Shown here: positions 1 to 5,300 of the stretch, in pieces | Position numbering within the stretch: position 1 is the stretch's first letter | Layout of the letters: every line of letters begins with the position of its first letter | Assembly (NCBI GenBank): GCA_947384095.1 | Contig: CANDFU010000058.1 | Location: 1-8,466 of the forward strand | Source of the DNA: an uncultured Roseburia sp. | GTDB lineage: Bacteria; Bacillota; Clostridia; Lachnospirales; Lachnospiraceae | Direction of reading: 5' to 3' | Length of the DNA stretch: 8,466 bases | The notes under the pieces: model-generated | The model's database searches: none | What the model was told of the DNA's origin: nothing | Seen by the model: the letters and a program-made list of their open reading frames with translations, nothing else | Made by a program: the position numbers and the translations under genes

Positions 1-1
1 G

Positions 2-193
2 CTGTATGAGGACAGCGTGACCGGGCGCATATCGGACGAGCGTTTCACGGAGCTATCGGCAGACTACGAAGCCGGGCAGAAAGAACTGAAAGAGAAAGCG
101 GAAGCCCTTGACGGGAAACGCCGGGGGAAGTTCCGCAGACAGGAACTGATGATCTGTCCCATAACAGGGACAAAAAAAATGGCATTTTATTAA
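2..193 (+). CDS. C-terminal fragment of a large serine recombinase (5' end off the window)
   Basis: The frame is open from the window edge and ends at TAA 191-193, giving about 63 residues. The first 35 or so (LYEDSVTGRISDERF, then an E/K-rich stretch ending KELKEKAEAL) match the coiled-coil region that follows the zinc-ribbon domain in large serine recombinases of clostridial transposons and phages (TnpX/Tn4451-like family). The catalytic N-terminal domain is outside the window. In the family this coil continues into a conserved tail of many more residues; here it changes after residue ~36 to GKRRGKFRRQ and then to an AT-rich end (ITGTKKMAFY). This looks like a truncated or frameshifted remnant fused to foreign DNA. 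An intact enzyme with a short variant tail is less likely. The base composition is clearly more GC-rich than the genes that follow. Confidence 0.72.
   Translation: MYEDSVTGRISDERFTELSADYEAGQKELKEKAEALDGKRRGKFRRQELMICPITGTKKMAFY
155..172. repeat. Inverted repeat at the recombinase/AT-rich cassette junction
   Basis: TGTCCC (155-160) and GGGACA (167-172) form a perfect 6-bp inverted repeat around the 6-nt spacer ATAACA, followed by a run of eight A's. It sits where the composition flips from GC-rich recombinase to AT-rich cassette. The A-run is on the wrong side for a + strand terminator, so a recombination-site remnant is an alternative. Function is not shown. Confidence 0.45.
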
Positions 194-230
194 AAAAATA
201 GTATGATTATAATAACACATATGCTATAAT
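185..230 (+). promoter_or_regulatory. Promoter region of the AT-rich three-gene cassette
   Basis: Two perfect TATAAT hexamers lie 17 nt apart, at 208-213 and 225-230. The second carries an extended -10 element (TGC at 222-224), but its start point would fall near 237, almost on the ribosome binding site. The first would give a leader of about 26 nt before ATG 246 and is the more practical start. No good -35 box is visible; TTTTAT at 185-190 is only a weak match. Confidence 0.5.
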
Positions 231-245
231 AAACAGGGTGAAAGA

Positions 246-521
246 ATGAAAACCATATTTTTTATGATAACAACGCTAGTATTATTATTGGTCGTTGAAT
301 ATATAAATGAAAATGGAAATCCACTTATTTCTTCTGTAATTTTTATTCTATATTTCCTTTTCATCAGCAAACATATTTATTCCGATATTCCTAATTCAAC
401 AGGTTCTGTATTATATCACAAAGAAATACCAAAACATACTATAAAAGTTTATCCGAAAACATCTAACGAAGAACTGCTCAAATTATTAGATGAATTTAGT
501 AAAAACAACACGGAGAAATAA
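246..521 (+). CDS. Small two-pass membrane protein of unknown function
   Basis: A 91-residue protein. ATG 246 is preceded by AGGGTG at 235-240, five bases upstream. Two hydrophobic segments (about residues 4-20 and 27-42) predict two membrane helices, with a hydrophilic tail of about 50 residues. The tail ends in KTSNEELLKLLDEFSK (71-86), a short amphipathic helix that reappears in the third gene of this cassette. The stop codon lies one base before the start of the next gene, so the two are almost certainly co-transcribed and translationally coupled. Codon use is very AT-rich, unlike the recombinase fragment upstream and the phage gene downstream, which suggests separate acquisition. I do not recognise the family; the paralogy with the third gene is its most informative feature. 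Confidence 0.75.
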   Translation: MKTIFFMITTLVLLLVVEYINENGNPLISSVIFILYFLFISKHIYSDIPNSTGSVLYHKEIPKHTIKVYPKTSNEELLKLLDEFSKNNTEK

Positions 522-522
522 T

Positions 523-960
523 ATGACTACATACGAAACCATATCCTGCATTATGTCAGGAACAGCTTTTATTTTATCTTTAATATCTCTCATTTTTACA
601 AAAATAAATATGAATAAGGTTGAAAGAATATATTATGGGCAGAGTGAACTTGCTATCAGAGAGGCAATAACATCTGCAAAAAACAGAATTACAGATGTTC
701 TCGCGTCTGGAAATGTAAATGACAATCCGTACACAGCTCAATGCATCAGAGTCGCAACTGAACAACTGTTAAATTCTTATGAGGAAGCATGCGCAAAATA
801 TTTAGATGCAAAAATTGATAAAAAAAGATTTAAAAAGACATACATAGATGAAATTAAGGGTATTGTAGAAAATGATACATTAAAGCAGTTTTTTATTTTT
901 GGTTCCAAATACGATGCAATCAAAAAAGTATATATGCAATGGTTTAACCTGGAAAAATAA
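523..960 (+). CDS. Single-pass membrane-anchored protein with helical cytoplasmic domain, unknown function
   Basis: I place the start at ATG 523 (145 residues), because GGAG at 512-515 sits seven bases upstream; the in-frame ATG at 490 lies inside the previous gene and has no comparable site. A hydrophobic segment at about residues 7-27 is followed by a charged, helix-rich region (NKVERIYYGQSELAIREA onward). The C-terminal half contains the segments YEEACAKYLDAKIDKKRF and YDAIKKVYMQWFNLEK. The last pattern recalls small hypothetical membrane proteins of Firmicutes and their phages, but I cannot name a family. The gene starts one base after the first gene's stop and lies 20 bases before the third, so it is the centre of a three-gene operon and probably the main soluble partner. 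Confidence 0.75.
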   Translation: MTTYETISCIMSGTAFILSLISLIFTKINMNKVERIYYGQSELAIREAITSAKNRITDVLASGNVNDNPYTAQCIRVATEQLLNSYEEACAKYLDAKIDKKRFKKTYIDEIKGIVENDTLKQFFIFGSKYDAIKKVYMQWFNLEK

Positions 961-980
961 ATTATAACCCGAGGCCTATC

Positions 981-1259
981 ATGAAAAAGAAAATTTCTTT
1001 ATTATTTCTAATTTCTTCAATTGCCATAATTGCATTTTTGTTTATTAGAAAAAACTACAAAAAACTTTATTATAGTTATCCACGATATGACGATCTTACA
1101 TATCGTGGCAGAATGTGGTACACTAAAATACCACGTAAAACAAATACAAGAACATCAAATGATGAAATATTGAGGCTGATTGAAGAATACGATAAAACAT
1201 TAAATCAAAGCAGCAGACGAAAGGTCGTTTGTGGTGGGAATGATATTGAAGGGCAATGA
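981..1259 (+). CDS. Small membrane-anchored protein, partial paralogue of the cassette's first gene
   Basis: A 92-residue protein. ATG 981 is preceded by GAGG at 971-974, six bases upstream. A lysine start plus a hydrophobic stretch (about residues 5-22) predicts an N-terminal anchor or uncleaved signal, followed by basic residues. The middle is tyrosine-rich (KKLYYSYPRYDDLTYRG). RTSNDEILRLIEEYDK (57-72) matches KTSNEELLKLLDEFSK of the first gene: 8 of 16 identical and 7 of the other 8 conservative. The last 16 residues (SSRRKVVCGGNDIEGQ) have no counterpart in the first gene. They lie where a - strand reading frame seems to be cut, so the tail may be read-through into the flanking sequence. 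The family is unrecognised. Confidence 0.7.
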   Translation: MKKKISLLFLISSIAIIAFLFIRKNYKKLYYSYPRYDDLTYRGRMWYTKIPRKTNTRTSNDEILRLIEEYDKTLNQSSRRKVVCGGNDIEGQ

Positions 1260-1400
1260 CCAAGGCTATTCCCAAATCAGTATTCGTCGTCTTATCTGCC
1301 ATCTTAACCGGTTCTCCCATCTTCATTAATATTGCAATCAGGCAATTGTTATATTACTTTCAGTTAACTGAAAATAATCCATCTCAGAATCCTTCCTCAT
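1252..1400 (-). pseudogene. Degraded small reading frame behind the XRE gene
   Basis: On the - strand, ATG at 1400-1398 has an excellent ribosome binding site (AGGGGG, 7-nt spacing) and reads MRKDSEMDYFQLTESNITIA before a TGA at 1340-1338. Just there the DNA carries an imperfect 8-nt tandem duplication (ATTGCCTG/ATTGCAAT). Dropping eight bases restores an open frame that continues ILMKMGEPVKMADKTTN and then DLGIALVIA to about 1252. There it runs into the antisense of the third cassette gene. I read this as a small gene downstream of the repressor, inactivated by the duplication and perhaps truncated by the cassette's arrival. The alternative is a genuine 20-residue peptide gene (1338-1400), or no gene at all. 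The family is not recognised. Confidence 0.35.
1358..1373. repeat. Perfect 16-bp palindrome
   Basis: TTTCAGTTAACTGAAA is fully self-complementary. It lies within the degraded - strand frame and has no adjacent T-run, so it is not a standard terminator. A near copy of its left part, CTTTCAGTAACTG, lies at 2306-2318 beside the tape-measure stop codon. Confidence 0.5.
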
Positions 1401-1482
1401 AATGATGCCCCCTGGCAATTTCCACTTTGGTTTTTGTCTTTTGCAGTAAAATCATAATACGCATATCCGGCGTCTGCTCCGC

Positions 1483-1773
1483 CTATTTCTTTTTTTCCCG
1501 CAATTTATCCACCAGCTGTGAAACCAGTACAATTTCTTCTTCCTCAAGTCCGGATATGTCTACCTTCCTCTCGTCTGTCATACCAAGAAGATAATCTGCC
1601 GATACATGATATATCCGTGCCAGTTTGATCAGTACCTCATAAGATGGATACCGTGCTCCCGATTCATAAGAAGATACTGCACTTACAGCAAGTCCGATTC
1701 TCTCTGCGATCTGCTTCTGGGTAAACCCGTTTTCTTTCCTGAGCCGCTTCATCTTCTGTCCCATATTTACCAT
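1483..1773 (-). CDS. XRE-family (Cro/CI-type) transcriptional regulator
   Basis: A 96-residue DNA-binding protein. The helix-turn-helix is clear: KMKRLRKENGFTQKQIAERI followed by GLAVSAVSSYESGARYPS, at residues 7-45, then the usual fourth and fifth helices (LIKLARIYHVSADYLLGMTDE). A short acidic/helical tail (VDISGLEEEEIVLVSQLVDKLRE) probably dimerises. I start it at ATG 1773-1771, because GAGGG at 1785-1781 lies seven bases upstream; a GTG at 1791 in the same frame is too far 5' for that site. It is transcribed divergently from the 86-residue gene at 1914. A palindrome lies over its own -10 box, so autorepression is likely. It ends on an in-phase A AAA AAG run just before the TAG. Typical repressor of a prophage or integrative element; its exact targets are unknown. 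Confidence 0.93.
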   Translation of the reverse strand: MVNMGQKMKRLRKENGFTQKQIAERIGLAVSAVSSYESGARYPSYEVLIKLARIYHVSADYLLGMTDERKVDISGLEEEEIVLVSQLVDKLREKKK

Positions 1774-1822
1774 TTGTATACCCTCTTTCACATGTAGTGT
1801 ACCCGATCCTATTTCTGTTATG

Positions 1823-1838
1823 GTGTATCATTATACAC
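1823..1838. promoter_or_regulatory. Operator palindrome over the XRE promoter -10 box
   Basis: GTGTAT-CATT-ATACAC is a perfect 6-bp inverted repeat with a 4-nt spacer, the size expected for a dimeric XRE repressor. The - strand reading contains TATAAT (1835-1830), a consensus -10 for the XRE gene about 57 nt upstream of its ATG. No good -35 is present (AACAGG at 17-nt spacing). Binding here would block the XRE promoter directly, which fits autoregulation. A single GTGTAC at 1797-1802 resembles an extra half-site. Confidence 0.65.
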
Positions 1839-1856
1839 ATTTCCAGAAATTTCCTG

Positions 1857-1885
1857 TTGTACCTGTAATATTGGAATGATATATT
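1857..1885 (+). promoter_or_regulatory. Divergent promoter for the 86-residue gene
   Basis: TTGTAC (1857-1862) and TATATT (1880-1885) are separated by exactly 17 nt, with an extended -10 TGA at 1877-1879. The expected start point is near 1892, leaving a short leader, then GAGG at 1904-1907 and ATG 1914. The -35 box overlaps the -35 region of the opposing XRE promoter, so a protein bound between them could affect both. Confidence 0.65.
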
Positions 1886-1913
1886 ATTGGAAATGCCTTT
1901 TGTGAGGAATGCC

Positions 1914-2174
1914 ATGAAATGGAAGCATCTGCTTAGATGGATAAAAGATAAAAATCGTTCCATAAATGAATCCCGAAAAACCCGAAATGCTTCTGACCAG
2001 ACAACAATGTATGGTTATGATGATTTTCGTAATTACCCTTTTGGCATTATGGAACACTGCGGGGATTTTTCGAATGATGATATCATAAGAATTAAAGAAA
2101 AAATCAAGGAACTTGGCGGATGTGACGGAAATAACAAAGAGAATGCAAACAGAAATGAAAGAACTGATCTGTAA
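1914..2174 (+). CDS. Small hydrophilic protein of unknown function, divergent from XRE
   Basis: An 86-residue protein. ATG 1914 is chosen over a more upstream in-frame TTG because GAGG at 1904-1907 lies six bases before it, and because a strong promoter ends just upstream. The N-terminus is very basic and Trp-containing (MKWKHLLRWIKDKNR). The middle is aromatic (YGYDDFRNYPFGIMEHCGD), followed by an amphipathic helix (NDDIIRIKEKIKELGG) and an Asn-rich end (NNKENANRNERTDL). No membrane segment or known fold is visible. Its position opposite the repressor is where phages place a Cro/anti-repressor or an early gene, and where toxin-type genes also sit. Neither is supported by sequence motifs, so it stays unassigned. 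Confidence 0.6.
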   Translation: MKWKHLLRWIKDKNRSINESRKTRNASDQTTMYGYDDFRNYPFGIMEHCGDFSNDDIIRIKEKIKELGGCDGNNKENANRNERTDL

Positions 2175-2212
2175 TTATATGAGACCGTTTCACGTTTTCC
2201 TGACAGAACAAA

Positions 2213-2286
2213 GGATCCGGCCCTGCCGGATTCTCCGCCTGCGGCGGGTCGCACCTGCGACGTATTTCTTCTCCGACGCAGTGCGA
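2213..2286. repeat. Block of three tandem hairpins with a competing fourth structure
   Basis: Three GC-rich hairpins follow one another: ATCCGGC-CCT-GCCGGAT (2215-2231), CCGCC-TGC-GGCGG (2235-2247) and GTCGC-ACCT-GCGAC (2248-2261). Each has CCTGC at its apex, at 2222, 2238 and 2254, exactly 16 nt apart, while the stem sequences differ. The third can instead pair with 2274-2286 (CGACGCAGTGCGA), forming a longer stem with one bulge around a pyrimidine loop. The block lies between the stops of two convergent genes, so it may act as a bidirectional terminator or RNA-stabilising structure. It lacks a clean T-run on either strand, so a dispersed palindromic repeat is an alternative. Confidence 0.6.
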
Positions 2287-2318
2287 TCCCTCCCGAAGGT
2301 CTTTCCTTTCAGTAACTG

Positions 2319-5300
2319 TTAATGCAGATACCTTCTTGCGCCGCCCACACCGGACGTATCCGGCCCATAAAGCAGCTTTGTCGCGACAACTTCCGAAATG
2401 CAGTTCGCCGTCTTTCCATTGCTTTTGCATATTTCTTCGCGGAGCTGTCTGCCAAAAGTCTGCGGATCGTTCACTCCATTCATTGTGATTCCCCCCAGAT
2501 TAATGTGCACATCGCCCACACTTTGTCTTATGTCAGAAGGTGCAAACCGGCTGTAATCCGGTATCGCTGTCTTTACAAAACTTTCCATATCCGGAATTAC
2601 ATTCAGAAGCTTCTTAATGTGATCGACATCCTCTGGTTTTACAAAACCTTCCCTGTTTCGTACAAGCGCTACCCCGTCTTCACCGGACGTCTTCACAATT
2701 TCCCCGATTCCACCGGAAGCAAATCCTTTTATCCCGATCGCCTTTAGCTTTTTGTACAGATTTCCGTTTTTACCCGCATTGTTATATTGGATACCAAGTA
2801 TTCCGGCAAGCCTTTTCATATCTTCCAGCCGCAATGCCTTGCCGCTTCCGGGATATATTTTCGCTTTGTTATCCCATATTGCCCTGTTGACATCGGAATA
2901 CTTCTCATATGCCTTTTCCGGCTTTTTTACGTTTGCGCGGATAAACTCCTCCGCCCTTTTTTTCTGCCCCGCCACAGTGCCCAGAGTGCCCTCGGATGTT
3001 TTTGTCTGCCTCCCGCCGTCACTTCCGGAACTCTGCATCTTTTCCTTAGGCGCTTCCTTTTCAGACGGAGACGTTCTCTCCTGTGCCGCTTCGGTACCAT
3101 CCGCTGCCGCCGCTGACTGTGCATCGGACGCCGCGATGAGCGCGTCCATTTTGCCAAGAATAAGGGCAAACCCGTTTTCCGGGTTATAATAATTCTCGCC
3201 CCAGACAGCGCGGATGGCATCGGAAAGAGTAACGCCATACGTTCCGGAAAGACTGATTAAGGTATCATTTATGAGTCCCGCGTTCCCTGTGACGGCTTCC
3301 ACACCCTCTCTGAAAAGTTCTTCCAGATTATGATACAGCTCACTGACAAATGTTTCCAGCCCGGCCAGCATATCGTCGAGCGCATCCTGCGTGTCAGAAA
3401 TATACCTGTCATACATCGTCTCCTGCATATCCTTCTGCGCATCCGCAAGTTCTTTGCTCAGCGTCTGTATTTTTGCCGCCGTCTCTTCACTTCCCGTCAT
3501 GCCGGAATAAGCCGCAAGCTGTTTCTGCAGAGAAGTGATATGGTCCGCCTGCTCTTCTATCTGCCGCTGATAATCATGTGCATTCTTCGCATTCTGCAGC
3601 AATTCTTTATATTTATGAACTGATTTCTGCAGTGATTCGATAAGCGACTCATATCCTTCCTTCACGAGATCAGCGATGGCTTTCTTCTCCGTCTGTGCAT
3701 TCCGGATGCATTCCCTCTGTGCATCCTGATATTGATGCATCTGTGCCATCAGATTTGTATCATACGGATTTTCTGCAAGCAGGGCGTCAATGCGTCTGAT
3801 TTCCGCCGCATAATCCTCCGCCTGTTTCAGGTAGGTGTCATAATTCTGATAGTGCATTCCTGCGGCTGTGAGTCCATAGCGATTCAGCCCGCCATCATCT
3901 TTAAGCGCCCTGTCTTCCATTGCATTCAAAAAGAAATCCGCCTCTGAGGTGAGGTGCGAAATCTGCGTCTGCAGATATTCAAATATGTCATATTCCGCCT
4001 TCCGCAGACTGTTCAGATACTCCTGCAATGTCACGTCAGATTTCGCAAGCGCCTCTGTCACAGCATTGATCGAATCCGTCATCTCCCACCATTCTTCGGA
4101 GTATTTTTCAATCTCTCCTCTCTTAAGCGACGCATCAAGATCCGCTTTTAACTTTTCCAGCTCTTTTGACAATGTTTCATTGTTTTTCTGCTCATATTCT
4201 GACAGACTACTATACCAGTTTTTGCTCTCAAGGTATCCCTTTGCCGCTGTCAGATCCATCTTCGCCGAGAGAATGCCGGACTTGCCTGCCATCACCCCCT
4301 GCTTTTTCTCATATTCATTCTGAATGTTTTCAAATTTTGATTTTGCCAGCTCTGCGATTTCTTTTTTCGCTGTCTCGGCGGAAAGCGCCGCTGTCTGCTG
4401 TGCCGCCATATCTGCAGCCAGTGCGGCATTATAATTCACGGCGGCCTGATACAGTGAAGAATAATTTTCCTCGGCCAGCTTTGTGATAAGGGAAGACGGG
4501 ATTTCTTTTTTTGCCTTGACATAACTTTGTATTTTTTTATAAATGGAACGAATCTTTTTCTTCTGCTTTTTGCCCTTTCCCCCGGAATCTCTCTTTTTCG
4601 CACCTCCAAGGGCGTTCTTTGCAGAAGAAAGGTTTTCCGCCGTATCGTCTGCCGTCTGCTGTGCCTTCGTATTATTTTTAGATACGAGCGACATCTGTTT
4701 ACGGATCATGCTATTCTGCTTTTTTGCAGACGCCGCATTGTCAAGTTTCGCTTCATAAAGCCCGTTTTTCGTCTCGTTTTTTTCCAGATATGCATGATAG
4801 CGCTCCGCCGGAATCTCAGCTTTACGCCGGGCAGCCTCTGCCAGCTCCCTCAGCGTAGTCTGTGCCATCAGCTTCGCCGTCGCCTGCGCCGTCTCATCCG
4901 CTGCGAGTGCAGCGTTATACCGGACCGCTGCATCGGCAAGCGCACCATGACCTGCCTCCGCCAGCCCTGCAACGACAGTCGCAGGAATTACCCTGCCTGC
5001 CTTTATGTACCTTCTGATTTCGTCATAATATCCGTTCATAGCAGCTTCCTGCCCCGGCGAAGCATTCCTGCGGTCATCCTCCCTTGCCTGCGAAAACCTT
5101 TTTTCTGCGGCGGACAGACGCTTCTGCGTTTTATCTGCCGTCTGCTGTGCTTTTGCATTGCCCTTTACCGTCAGCTGCATCTGCCGATCAAGGATTCTCT
5201 CCTGCTGACCATAGCTGTGAGAATTTTCAAGCTTTACATCATACAGCTCTTTTTTTTCGTCCAGCTTCTGGAGAAACGCTTCATATTTTTCGATGGGCAG

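Noticed and set aside
155..180. Hairpin followed by eight A's considered as a terminator
   Set aside because: A + strand terminator needs T's after the hairpin. On the - strand the T-run comes before the stem, and no gene points into it.
580..765. A 61-codon - strand frame inside the second cassette gene
   Set aside because: It is antisense to a better-supported gene, is rich in Cys, Ser and Ile, and has no ribosome binding site.
1664..1963. A 99-codon - strand frame across the XRE promoter region
   Set aside because: It covers both divergent promoters, the operator and the start of the XRE gene in the wrong frame, and its product is not protein-like.
2113..2322. A 69-codon + strand frame (TTG or GTG start) overlapping the end of the 86-residue gene
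   Set aside because: Neither start has a well-spaced ribosome binding site. Most of the product (IRPCRILRLRRVAPATYFF) is simply the hairpin block translated, and the frame runs into the tape-measure gene.
2104..2430. A 108-codon - strand frame spanning the hairpin block and the tape-measure 3' end
   Set aside because: It overlaps the tape-measure gene in another frame. Its sequence across the block reflects repeated GC-rich hairpins, not a protein.
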